From an uncultured Clostridia bacterium (GTDB lineage Bacteria; Bacillota; Clostridia; TANB77; CAG-508): 64,000 nucleotides of DNA. The stretch spans positions 1 through 64,000 of the forward strand of contig CAKOTZ010000003.1 of NCBI GenBank assembly GCA_934120395.1. Reading direction: 5' to 3'. The position numbers were made by a program, and so were the translations under genes. The stretch's first letter is position 1; the number at the start of each line of letters is the position of its first letter. Shown here piece by piece: positions 25,921-35,348 of this stretch. The notes under the pieces were generated by a model that was given only the letters and a program-made list of their open reading frames with translations, was not told the origin of the DNA and did no database searches.

Positions 25921-26769
25921 ATGACTAAAAAAACAGGATTAGGAAAGGGTCTTGACGCCCTATTTATGAATAGTAATATGGATATAGAAACAGAAGAAGT
26001 ACAAGAAAATGAAATAGTTAAAAATATAAAAGTAATAGAAATTGAGCCAAATCGAGAGCAACCAAGAAGAATATTCAAAGAAGAATCAATAGATGAATTA
26101 GCAGAATCAATTAGAAAATATGGCGTTATTCAACCAATAATAGTAACACAGAAGGGAGACTATTATCAAATTATAGCTGGTGAAAGAAGATGGAGAGCAG
26201 CAAAAAAAGCAGGTTTGCAAGAGGTACCAGCTATAATAAGAGAAAATAACGAGCAAAAAAATAAAGAAATTGCTCTAATAGAAAACATACAAAGAGAGGA
26301 TTTAAATCCAATTGAAAAAGCAATAGGAATAAAAAATTTAATGGAAGAATATGAATTAACTCAACAAAATGTAGCCGATATTTTAGGAAAAGCAAGAAGT
26401 AGCATTGCAAATACAGTACGTTTATTGAATTTAGACGAGAGGGTAATAAATTTAGCTATGGAAGGTAAATTAACAGAAGCACATTGTAAAGTATTATTGA
26501 CAATTGAAGATAGAGAAAAGCAATACGAAACAGCTTTAAATATAATAGAAGCTGGGGATAATGTTAAGCAGGCTACACGAAAAGCACAGGAAAAAAATAA
26601 TCCTAAACAGGGAAGAGAATATGAAGCTGTTTACAGAGATATAGAAAATAGATTTGAAGGATTTTTTGGAACGAAGGTTAAAATAAATGCAGGAAAGAAA
26701 AAAGGCAAGATTATCATAGAATATAACAATAATGATGACCTTGAAAGAATAATAGATTTAATAAAATAA
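25921..26769 (+). CDS. parB: Chromosome partitioning protein ParB/Spo0J
   Basis: ParB, 282 residues, a CTP-dependent clamp that loads at parS sites. It begins KKTGLGKGLDALF, then the ParB N-terminal domain with GERRWRAAKKAGL and NIQREDLNPIEKA, and a helix-turn-helix (LTQQNVADILGKARSSIAN). I did not spot a perfect parS in the window. Confidence 0.95.
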   Translation: MTKKTGLGKGLDALFMNSNMDIETEEVQENEIVKNIKVIEIEPNREQPRRIFKEESIDELAESIRKYGVIQPIIVTQKGDYYQIIAGERRWRAAKKAGLQEVPAIIRENNEQKNKEIALIENIQREDLNPIEKAIGIKNLMEEYELTQQNVADILGKARSSIANTVRLLNLDERVINLAMEGKLTEAHCKVLLTIEDREKQYETALNIIEAGDNVKQATRKAQEKNNPKQGREYEAVYRDIENRFEGFFGTKVKINAGKKKGKIIIEYNNNDDLERIIDLIK

Positions 26770-26800
26770 CATACAAATGTAAATGAAAGGTAAGATGCTA

Positions 26801-27295
26801 ATGATAGAATTTTTAAAGTCAGATATAATGGTTGAAACAATGTTTATAGCTATATTAATACTCATAATATTATATATATATAACCAATTTAAATTAAATA
26901 AAATACAAAGAAACTATCAAATATTTTTAAATAAACTTGGAAAAGACACAAATATCGAACAGGATATAAAAAAGTATATAGATAAAGTTGAAGCCGTAGA
27001 CAAAGAAAATAAAGAATTGATTGAATATTGTAATAGAATAAAAAATAATGTTCAAAAATGCATACAAAAAGTTGGAATTGTAAGATATACGGCATTTAAA
27101 GATATAGGAAGTGATTTAAGCTTTGCGTTAGCACTATTAGATAATGAAAATAGTGGAGTTGTATTAAATGGAATATATTCAAGGGAAATGTCTAATATAT
27201 ATGCAAAGCCAGTTATAAATGGGGAATCAAGTTATACATTATCAGAAGAAGAAAAAGAAGCAATAAAAAAGGCAATGAATATAGAATATAAATAA
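26801..27295 (+). CDS. DUF4446 family protein
   Basis: A 164-residue protein with one N-terminal membrane helix (about 8-25), a coiled stretch and a C-terminal domain containing VGIVRYTAFKDIGSDLSFAL, the core of DUF4446. These genes commonly follow parB in clostridia; the function is unknown. I start it at the ATG at 26801, with GAAAGG upstream, rather than 26783. Confidence 0.85.
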   Translation: MIEFLKSDIMVETMFIAILILIILYIYNQFKLNKIQRNYQIFLNKLGKDTNIEQDIKKYIDKVEAVDKENKELIEYCNRIKNNVQKCIQKVGIVRYTAFKDIGSDLSFALALLDNENSGVVLNGIYSREMSNIYAKPVINGESSYTLSEEEKEAIKKAMNIEYK

Positions 27296-27319
27296 AAATT
27301 TCCAGAAATGGAAATTTTT
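27294..27319. terminator. Bidirectional terminator
   Basis: An 11-bp perfect stem with a GAAA loop (27294-27304, 27309-27319), A-rich on one side and T-rich on the other. It serves the DUF4446 gene and the convergent membrane protein gene. Confidence 0.85.
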
Positions 27320-27641
27320 ATTTATATTTACCTAACAAAAAACTGTAGGCATATGAAAGTGATGGAATACAAGCAAAAAGAACAATAAGTAAAATGATGC
27401 TTGCAATTCTCAAGTTTAGATATGTTGCAATAAGTCCAACAATAAGTAAACAAAGACCAAAGAAAACGTGTAAGATGCTTACTCCTCTATTAAATTGTTT
27501 TATATCAGATATGGTAAGTTTAGTTTTATTTTGAGCAAATAAAAAGGGAATAGGTTTTTTATTGTTTAATCCATAAATACCATAACCAACAAAAAATAAT
27601 GCACAAATATCAATAATAATAATATAAATTAAAGAATACAT
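27318..27641 (-). CDS. Small membrane protein of unknown function
   Basis: A 107-residue protein with about three hydrophobic helices (2-22, 54-74, 77-99) and a short charged loop containing KLTISDIKQFNRG. It has a good GAAAGGAG ribosome site. The pattern resembles small DUF3784-type membrane proteins, but I cannot assign it with confidence. Confidence 0.65.
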   Translation of the reverse strand: MYSLIYIIIIDICALFFVGYGIYGLNNKKPIPFLFAQNKTKLTISDIKQFNRGVSILHVFFGLCLLIVGLIATYLNLRIASIILLIVLFACIPSLSYAYSFLLGKYK

Positions 27642-27721
27642 ATAATAACTCCTTTCAATTACAATATAATAACTTTATCATATAAATAATGCAAAAACAA
27701 GAAAAAACTGCAAAATAACAC

Positions 27722-27751
27722 TTGACAAGCAAGATATAAATATGGTAATAT
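27722..27751 (+). promoter_or_regulatory. Promoter of the tRNA-Ser pair
   Basis: TTGACA (27722-27727) and TAATAT (27746-27751), 18 bases apart, 26 bases before the first tRNA. Confidence 0.65.
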
Positions 27752-27777
27752 TAATACTGTTGACGGCACCAAAATTT

Positions 27778-27869
<92 letters not shown>

Positions 27870-27878
27870 AAACAAAAT

Positions 27879-27968
27879 GGAGTAGTACCCAAGTGGTGAA
27901 GGGGATTGTTTGCTAAACAATTAGGTCTCGTAAGGGGCGCGGAGGTTCGAACCCTCTCTACTCCGCCA
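27879..27968 (+). tRNA. tRNA-Ser(GCU)
   Basis: Acceptor arms GGAGTAG and CTACTCC, long variable arm, T arm with GTTCGAAC, anticodon GCT at 27912-27914, encoded CCA. It is ten bases after the first tRNA and surely co-transcribed. Confidence 0.95.
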
Positions 27969-28003
27969 ACATATTTTAAAGAAATGTTGATAATGTAAAT
28001 AGA

Positions 28004-28034
28004 AAAACCCAGAACTATGATAGTTCTGGGTTTT
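28004..28034 (+). terminator. Terminator after the tRNA pair
   Basis: A 14-bp stem (28004-28017 with 28021-28034) ending in TTTT. Confidence 0.8.
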
Positions 28035-28041
28035 AAAATAA

Positions 28042-28073
28042 AAATAATCCACCAGATTAATGGTGGATTATTT
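28042..28073 (-). terminator. Terminator of the large surface-protein gene
   Basis: A 13-bp stem with TCCACCA and TGGTGGA cores at 28042-28073, A/T runs on both sides, so it can work in either direction. It is just past the minus-strand stop codon. Confidence 0.8.
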
Positions 28074-28074
28074 T

Positions 28075-31000
28075 TTACATTTTAAATTTTTTACTAATAA
28101 ATATAGTTGATAATGGTAATAATATTGCCATTGATATAAAAGAAGTTTTTACAAACATACTTGAGTAGTTAGTACCGGCTTTAGGTAAAATACCAGAAGC
28201 AGTAGATGAATTATTTGAATCTGATATAGTTGAATTATTTGATGTAATATCTTTATTATTGTTTGTAGTATTATTTATGTTGTTGTTATCCCCATCAGGG
28301 TCCTTATTATCGGAACCGGGTTTTTGAGTGTTATCCCCATCAGGGTCTTTGTTATCGGAACCAGGTTTTTGGGTATTATCCCCATCAGGGTCTTTGTTAT
28401 CAGAACCGGGTTTTTGAGTGTTATCCCCATCAGGGTCTTTGTTATCGGAACCAGGTTTTTGAGTGTTATCCCCATCAGGGTCTTTGTTATCGGAACCAGG
28501 TTTTTGGGTATTATCCCCATCAGGGTCTTTGTTATCAGAACCGGGTTTTTGAGTGTTATCCCCATCAGGGTCTTTGTTATCGGAACCAGGTTTTTGAGTG
28601 TTATCCCCATCAGGGTCTTTGTTATCGGAACCGGGTTTTTGGGTATTATCCCCATCAGTTTTTTTAACAATCCAATTAACAGTTGCTGTTGCTTGACCAA
28701 TATTTCCATATTTATCAATAAATTCAAAGGTAAACTGTCCATTTTCGGTAAATACATAAGTATCACTATTATTATTATTTGTAATAGTAATATCTGTACT
28801 TGCATTAACTAATTTAGCAGTAACATTTTTATTGGTTGATTCAGTAATATCATATACTATTTCAGCGGTAGGTGTTAATTTAGCTGATGCATCTTCAAAT
28901 AAATTAATCATTGCGGCAGAAGCAAAACTTCTTCCATCACCCCAATTTTCTGTAGTAACAAATTTTACATATTGAGTTTTGACAGGAGTATCAAGTGTCA
29001 TTAATTTTGGATTAGCATCATTTGACCAATTGATAGCTTCCGCAACTTCGGTCCAATTATTGCCGTCCATACTAATGTATAATTTAGCATTTTTTGCTCT
29101 TCCGTTAGAACCGATTTGTCTAGGAACATATTGCAAAGCAGACAAATATGCAGGTTCATCTAATTTAATTATAATGCTTTTTGTTGAATCAGAGCCATCA
29201 TATGCTGTATGCCAAATGGTATTAATATTACCATCAATAGCATTTTTAGCGTAATCTTTATTAGCACTTTGTTCAGAAGAAACGCTTTCAATAGAAAGAT
29301 GATTCAAATTAATATATTTTTGAGTGATTGGCAAAGTGTTATTTGTAAAAGTATAAGTTTTGTAATCAGTTTGAGCTAAATAGTTTTTAGTAGCACTTGC
29401 TCTAACAAGTAAACTCTTATCACCAACTAAATTAGGTTTAGCAGTTCCAAAAGATGTCCACATATCATTTTCATCATATTTCCATTCCATAGAAGATGTA
29501 GCGCCAATTAACTCATCCTCTAAATCATTAGCATATAAATTAGAAGGCAGTCCAGTAGAATCTTTAATATCAATTGTATATACATTTTCGTCAGAATAAT
29601 CCACACCCATTATATGAATTTTAATATCAGTATCAGAACTAATTGAAGCTAATTCCTTATCTGTTAGTGTAACAGAGTGTTCTTCATTTAAAGTCCAAGT
29701 TTGTCCACCATCTAAACTATATTCCCATGCAACATCAGTGCCATCATAACGGTTAGATAAAATTATCTTATTAGCATTGTCTCCATCAAATGAAAAGCTT
29801 GCAATACTAGTATCAATATTTCCAAGAAGATAATTTGCTACTTGCCTAACTGCTGTAGCTTGAATAGAATTATTAGCAGTTGCTGTAGTAGCAGTATTTA
29901 AAGTTCTGGTTTGCAATAAAGTAAACATTGTACTATATTGAGTAGAAGTAAGTTTAGGTTTTATTAAGTTTAATAAGTCATTCATAGGGTAAGGATAATA
30001 TGTGTAAACTTGAGCAATTTCTTGTGCTAAACTGTATAAATTATCTTCGGATTTTGTGGAATCATTTATATATAAATTTACCAATCCAAGCCAAGCATCA
30101 AAATTAATATTTTCAATAGCAAGGGCGTTACGATAAATTTCTTCTAGTTTTTGAGGGTCATTTTTATAAACATTAGCCAGCATTAAAATTTCTTCAGATT
30201 TTTCATATTTTTCATATTCATTTTGAGCAGCTTGTGCAAGCAAAATATAATTTGCATTCCATCCTTGTGTATAACTGCCATTTCCCCAGTCGTTCATAGT
30301 TCTAACATTTAGGTGTTCAGTTTTTCCAGATTGTCCCCAACCAGAAACATCATTACCAAGATTCCAAACACCATTTCCATTTGCATCCTGTGTATAATAT
30401 ATGTATGCACAGTGAGCAGGTTGACTTACACAGGTATTAGGTAAGCCTTTGTATGCACCCCATATACAACTACCAGTTTTAGAAAGACCACCACAAACAG
30501 AACCTTCTTCAAAAACAATCCACAATTTAGGTTGGCCAGTTCTATATGTAATGTTATATTTTGATAAATTATATTTTTTATCCCAATCAGAAAAATTTGT
30601 CATGTCATAATATTTATCTAAGGCATAGTTATATCCCAAAGTATATTTAATATAGCTATAAGGACTTGTAGCACCGTTTTTACTTCTAACATAATCGTTT
30701 AACCAAACAATTTCTTCATCATCAATAATTGTATTCATTACCCAACGCATTTCTTCCACAGTTAGAGATTCAAAAACTTTATTTTCAATTAATTCGCTAT
30801 CTTGGCCAGTATGTAAATGCAAATCTTTATAAATTTTATAACGTGTTAATGCATCAGAATGATTAACACCATCTATCCACAAATATACATTTCCGTGACT
30901 CAGTTAATGATAAAGAAAGCATCATTTTAAGATATAAGTCACCTAAAGTTGTGCCATATTCTGTTTTAGTAGTGTTTTCTAGATCAGCACCATAGGTATG

Positions 31001-31876
31001 ATATAAATCGCTTAAAACTTTAATAGAATTAAGATAACTGCCTTCAGGTTTTCCAGCAACAAGATAAAGTTTTAAAATATCTTTATTACTCATTAACCAA
31101 TTAAGAGTCTCTTTATATTCAGTTTTATATTTAGCAAGAGCTTGCAAAACATTGTAATCAGCACTGTTTACAAATTCTCTTTGCAATACAGTTAATTCAT
31201 AATCACCAGATATAGGTTGATTATAATTATTATTAATAAATGAATCGTATTCATCAACAGTTTTAATGAAATCAACAGTTGAAGTATCTTCAATATAAGT
31301 TTCTTTGGTTAATTTTGCATCAGCAAAAACAGTCTCATCATACCAATTAACCCAGTATTGCTTATTAATATCACCATTATCGTCAGCAACTAATTTTAAA
31401 TAATGTGCATTTTTAATATTAATTTTAACAAATTGAGCTTCACTCCAACCATAAAGAACATTAGAATGGTATTGTTCATCCCAATTTTCTCCATCAGAAG
31501 AGGTATAAATATAAAATTTTGCACCTCCATTAAAATAATCGCTTTGCTCACTTATATCAACTCCTAAATAAGAGCTGAAATAATCAAAATTATAAGCACT
31601 TAAATCGTAAACAATTTCTGAAGTAGCCCAAGAACAAATTCCTTTTATAAAAGAAGTTGCTGTGTTATTAACTTTTAAAGTAATAATATTTTTACTATCG
31701 TTTTCGTCTAGGTGAATCGTATGATTGGGACTTGCAAATGATTTGTCCTGCACATAAGAAATATCAGATAGATAAACACATTCGTTATTTTCTGTTGCAA
31801 AAACAGTATTGTTGTATAAACATAATAAAATAAATAATACATTTATAATAATAAAAATAAATATTTTTTTCTTCAT
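28075..31876 (-). CDS. Large wall-anchored surface protein (NPCBM, Cys-His catalytic-like region, F5/8-type C, repeats, LPKAG), with a +1 shift at CGG
   Basis: Read as one gene with a +1 shift at 30895 (the C of CGG is skipped), it gives 1266 residues. They are: signal peptide (1-27); an NPCBM-like carbohydrate-binding domain to about 170; a helical stretch; a region with SVCGGLSKTGSC and QPAHCAYIYY that looks like a transglutaminase-type Cys-His site; Ig-like segments; an F5/8-type C (discoidin) domain (NAIDGNINTIWHT); eight 15-residue repeats (DGDNTQKPGSDNKDP); and a sortase-type end, LPKAG, hydrophobic helix, KKFKM. The two open frames overlap exactly at TCA-CGG-AAA, where the skipped frame continues GNVYLWIDG. 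It is probably attached to the wall and binds glycans. The substrate is unknown. The start is ATG 31876 with AAAGGAAA upstream. Confidence 0.75.
28286..28658 (-). repeat. 45-bp tandem repeats in the surface-protein gene
   Basis: Eight full 45-bp units from 28286 plus a partial ninth to 28658, nearly identical at the DNA level with only a few alternating G/A changes. They encode the Asp/Lys/Pro-rich wall-spanning stalk. High identity predicts copy-number change between strains. Confidence 0.9.
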
Positions 31877-31970
31877 TTTACTAATTTCCTTTCTTTGGTT
31901 AATCAACATAATATATTACTATTTTACCATATTTGATATGATATGACAATTATTTAAATGTTGGTTTACA

Positions 31971-32008
31971 AAAAACGTAGTACTTTTGATTAAGTACACG
32001 TTTTTTTT
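31971..32008 (+). terminator. Recurrent terminator, copy 1
   Basis: Arms containing AACGTAGTACTT and AAGTACACGTT followed by eight T. The same terminator stands at about 33703, 34766 and 36617, each time directly before a copy of the pilin-associated repeat, so it is part of the repeated cassette. Confidence 0.75.
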
Positions 32009-32022
32009 GTGTGCCTGTGTAA

Positions 32023-32315
32023 ATGTTACCGCCTACACAAAAATATATGAAAATTTAGCCGTTCCGTTCTCCAAGGCGCTTGAGAGACAGCATTTTTATA
32101 TTTTGTTGAACACATTCTAAATTTGTGGAATGAATGACTGCTTCATGGTCGAACTCACTATTAAATTTTATATATTTTTGCTTTCGGCTAGTGAGAGGCA
32201 GTTTAGTGTGTTGAAAATAGGTACTATATTAGCGAGAAGAACAAATATATTTGTGATAAATCGCGGAAAATAGAGTAAAGAATAAAAAATTACCACACAA
32301 AGGTAAGTTTTTTCT
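32023..32315 (+). repeat. Pilin-associated structured repeat, copy 3
   Basis: Complete 5' part with the pseudoknot arms. The middle hairpin is missing: the sequence runs from AACAAATATA straight to TTTGTGATAAATCG, as if deleted between short ATAT repeats. It ends in a TTACC/GGTAA terminator. The promoter and leader of the next pilin gene follow. Confidence 0.8.
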
Positions 32316-32460
32316 TTTTTTGTTATTTTTTCCTTTACAAGTTCAAAATAATATTATAAAATGCTGTTAACTAATTAACATAGAATTACATAATATTGCT
32401 TGAAGATGGATAAACTAAAATAGTAATTTTATTAGAAACACAAAGGAAAGAGGTATTAAA

Positions 32461-33702
32461 ATGAACTTGAGAAGTAACAAAGCAATCACATTGGTAGCTC
32501 TGATAATCACAATAATCATATTGCTAATATTAGCAGGGGTTAGTTTATCAATGATACTAGGAGAGAATGGTCTAATTAACAAGGCACAGTCAAGTGTAAA
32601 TGCTTATCAACAAGCAGCAATAAATGAACAAAATTTATTAAATAGTATAGAGGACTATATGGATTTACGATTAAAAACGCCAGGCACAAAAGTGGACGTG
32701 CCAGATGGTTGGAATAAAGATACAGTTGATGCAGTTTTGGATGATAAAAAAAATATAATACCAGTACCGAAAAATTTTTACTATGTAGGTGGAAATTTAG
32801 ATAATGGAGTAATAATTTCAGATAATCTAGCAGATGAGTACGATGGAGTAATAGATAAAACAACATGGGAATACACAATAAATTTAGCAGGAAATCAATT
32901 TGTGTGGATACCATGTACACAAGAAGAATATCATAAAACAGATTGGGAAATGTCAGATGGAGTATATGATAGTTCAGAACCTAAGCAAGAAGAAATAAAT
33001 AGGGTTACAAAGTATGGAGGATTTTATGTAGCGAGATATGAAGCCGGATTAGCAGATACAATAATAGAGTATACGGGAAATCAAATAAGTAATAGCGTAA
33101 ATAGTCCTGGATATAATGTTACAGGAGTGCCAAATTCAAAAGCTGGAAAATTACCATGGATATTTATCAGTCAACCAAATAGTAAAAATAATGCAGAAAG
33201 TATGTATGATAATAATTCTTATGTAACAAGTGGATTAATCACAGGAACACAATGGGATGTAATGCTAAATAAATTTGTTGGAACAACAAATCAAAATGGA
33301 TTAACTTTTACACAGGAGGATATGAAGAATTCAAGTAAATGGGGAAATTATGCAAATAGTGCTACAAAATATACTGGAAGATCAGCAACAATATTTCAGA
33401 GTGGTAGCAACTGGTATATTAGCTCTTGGAGTGAAAAGCAAAGTAATGCTACAACAGAGATGTATACGGAATACACAACAGGAGCAAGTAAAAAAACAGA
33501 AGCATATCACACTTATGATGTAACAGGGAATGTATGGTCGTGGACAGAAGAAGTTGGCCGAAAAATAAATTATCGTGTAGGTAGAGGTGGTTCAAGTTTT
33601 AATTCCACAGAAATCTATTCAGCTTGTTATCGTAGTGGATATTATACAACTTCTGATGTATGTGCTGATTTTGGATTTAGAGTAGTACTTTATATAAAAT
33701 AG
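32461..33702 (+). CDS. Pilin-like protein with FGE/C-type-lectin-like domain
   Basis: A 413-residue sister of the 21219 gene: identical kind of pilin-like N-terminus, then FVWIPC, GGFYVARYEAG, GTQWDVMLNKFVG, GNVWSWTEE, RGGS and FGFR. The segment between RGGS and FGFR is different (SFNSTEIYSACYRSGYYT), but here the codons match the rest of the gene. It follows repeat copy 3 and the conserved leader, and ends in the recurrent terminator. It is probably exported through a type IV pilus or type II-like machine whose genes are not in this window. Confidence 0.8.
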   Translation: MNLRSNKAITLVALIITIIILLILAGVSLSMILGENGLINKAQSSVNAYQQAAINEQNLLNSIEDYMDLRLKTPGTKVDVPDGWNKDTVDAVLDDKKNIIPVPKNFYYVGGNLDNGVIISDNLADEYDGVIDKTTWEYTINLAGNQFVWIPCTQEEYHKTDWEMSDGVYDSSEPKQEEINRVTKYGGFYVARYEAGLADTIIEYTGNQISNSVNSPGYNVTGVPNSKAGKLPWIFISQPNSKNNAESMYDNNSYVTSGLITGTQWDVMLNKFVGTTNQNGLTFTQEDMKNSSKWGNYANSATKYTGRSATIFQSGSNWYISSWSEKQSNATTEMYTEYTTGASKKTEAYHTYDVTGNVWSWTEEVGRKINYRVGRGGSSFNSTEIYSACYRSGYYTTSDVCADFGFRVVLYIK

Positions 33703-33740
33703 AAAAAACGTAGTACTTTTGATTAAGTACACGTTTTTTT
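33703..33740 (+). terminator. Recurrent terminator, copy 2
   Basis: Same hairpin as at 31971, directly after the pilin stop codon, with a long T run. Confidence 0.8.
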
Positions 33741-33754
33741 TTGTGCCTGTGTAA

Positions 33755-34099
33755 ATGTTACCGCCTACACAAAAATATATAAAATTTAGCCGTTCCGTTC
33801 TCCAAGGCGCTTGAGAGACAGCATTTTCAGATCTTGTTGAACACATTCTAAATTTGTGGAATGAATGACTGCTTCAAGGTCGAACTCACTATTAAATTTT
33901 ATATATTTTTGCTTTCGGCTAGTGAGAGGCAGTTTAGTGTGTTGAAAATAGGTACTATATTAGCGAGAAGAACAAATATATTTTTGAAATGAGGTTTTCC
34001 GTGGGGACCGCTGAGAGCTGTTAATTGCGAAAGCAATGTTACAGCTCCAGTGGGAAGAACCGAATGGAAAAAATGATATTTGTGATAAATCGCGGAAAA
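33755..34099 (+). repeat. Pilin-associated structured repeat, copy 4 (long form, no terminator)
   Basis: Contains the long-form middle hairpin with the GAAA tetraloop. After CGCGGAAAA the sequence departs from the family and lacks the GGTAAG terminator; instead of a pilin gene a small gene pair follows at 34223. Confidence 0.8.
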
Positions 34100-34222
34100 A
34101 GGGGTGAAGTTCCTGAAAGAACAAAGATTACTATATAAGGTTAAAAAAATTTGCTTAAAAAATTGATATTTATTGAATAATATATTAAAATAAAAAAGGA
34201 ATATGAAAGGAGAAACAAAAAT

Positions 34223-34498
34223 ATGGTATATGAATTTGCAAAATATCCAGATGAAACCCTAGTTGTATTTTCAGATATTCGAAAACACGATAACGGAGAA
34301 GAATATATAAGAGTTTCTTTTGAAAGACCAACAGAAAACGGATTTGATAGTGTAGTTTTTGAATTACCAAGTTATAAAATAGTTGAGAAAGCAGGAAATT
34401 ATACAGAAAAAGAAATACAGGAATTTAAAGATACTGTTGAAAGAGGAGCACATTTATTTTTTAAATATGCTCGTGAAGGAGGTTTAAAACTTGCCTAG
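34223..34498 (+). CDS. Small protein paired with DUF4160
   Basis: A 91-residue acidic protein beginning MVYEFAKYPDETLVVFSDI and containing VSFERPTENGFDSVVFELP. I know similar short genes just upstream of DUF4160 genes, but no function. GAAAGGAG precedes the start. It overlaps the DUF4160 start by a few bases, a typical toxin-antitoxin-like layout. Confidence 0.65.
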   Translation: MVYEFAKYPDETLVVFSDIRKHDNGEEYIRVSFERPTENGFDSVVFELPSYKIVEKAGNYTEKEIQEFKDTVERGAHLFFKYAREGGLKLA

Positions 34499-34767
34499 TA
34501 TTTTGGAAGTAATGCGGATATAAAATTTATTTTTGGTCAAATGAGAATAACGAGCCAATACATGTGCATATATCTAAGGGGAAACCTACGTCAAATGCGA
34601 CAAAAGTATGGTTGACTAAATCCGGAGCATGTATATTGGCAAACAATAATGGATGTATTCCAGAAAAAGAACTAAATAGACTGTTAGAAATAATACCACT
34701 GTATTATTTAAAAATAGTCTCAATATGGAAAGATAGGTTTGGAGAAGAAGTGAAATATTATTGCTAA
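34491..34767 (+). CDS. DUF4160 protein, read with a +1 shift at CGG
   Basis: From TTG 34491 (GGAGG 8 bases upstream) the frame reads eight codons to GTA ATG, then CGG ATA TAA. Skipping the C at 34515 gives GYKIYFWSNENNEPIHVHIS and 91 residues in all, the full DUF4160 family length with its core YFWSNE and PIHVHIS. Without the shift the protein ends after ten codons. DUF4160 proteins are usually found with a small partner and are thought to be toxin-antitoxin-like; their activity is not known. Confidence 0.7.
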
Positions 34768-34803
34768 AAAACGTAGTACTTTTGATTAAGTACACGTTTT
34801 TTT
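34766..34803 (+). terminator. Recurrent terminator, copy 3
   Basis: Same hairpin as at 31971 and 33703, overlapping the DUF4160 stop codon. Confidence 0.75.
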
Positions 34804-34815
34804 GTGCCTGTGTAA

Positions 34816-35210
34816 ATGTTACCGCCTACACAAAAATATATGAAAATTTAGCCGTTCCGTTCTCCAAGGCGCTTGAGAGACAGCATTTTTATATTTTGTT
34901 GAACACATTCTAAATTTGTGGAATGAATGACTGCTTCATGGTCGAACTCACTATTAAATTTTATATATTTTTGCTTTCGGCTAGTGAGAGGCAGTTTAGT
35001 GTGTTGAAAATAGGTACTATATTAGCGAGAAGAACAAATATATTTTTGAAATGAGGTTTTCCGTGGGGACCGCTGAGAGCTGTTAATTGCGAAAGCAATG
35101 TTACAGCTCCAGTGGGAAGAACCGAATGGAAAAAATAATACTTGTGATAAATCGCGGAAAAGAAAGCGAGGAATAAAAACAGGAACTTACCGAACAAAGG
35201 TAAGTTTTTT
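34816..35210 (+). repeat. Pilin-associated structured repeat, copy 5 (long form) with terminator
   Basis: Full-length copy with the middle hairpin and a final CTTACC/GGTAAG terminator plus T run. It is nearly identical to copies 2 and 4, which suggests recent spread or gene conversion. The next pilin gene starts 139 bases later. Confidence 0.85.
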
Positions 35211-35348
35211 GCTATTTCGACTTTACAAGTTCAAAATAATAATATAAAATGTATTCAAATAATTAATATAGAATTACATAATATTGATAAAAAATGGACA
35301 AAATAAAACAGTAATTTTATTAGAAACACAAAGGAAAGGGGTATTAAA

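Noticed and set aside
28324..28812. 162- and 176-codon open frames inside the surface-protein repeats
   Set aside because: The 45-bp repeats are free of stops in other frames, which creates long false frames with repeated peptide words.
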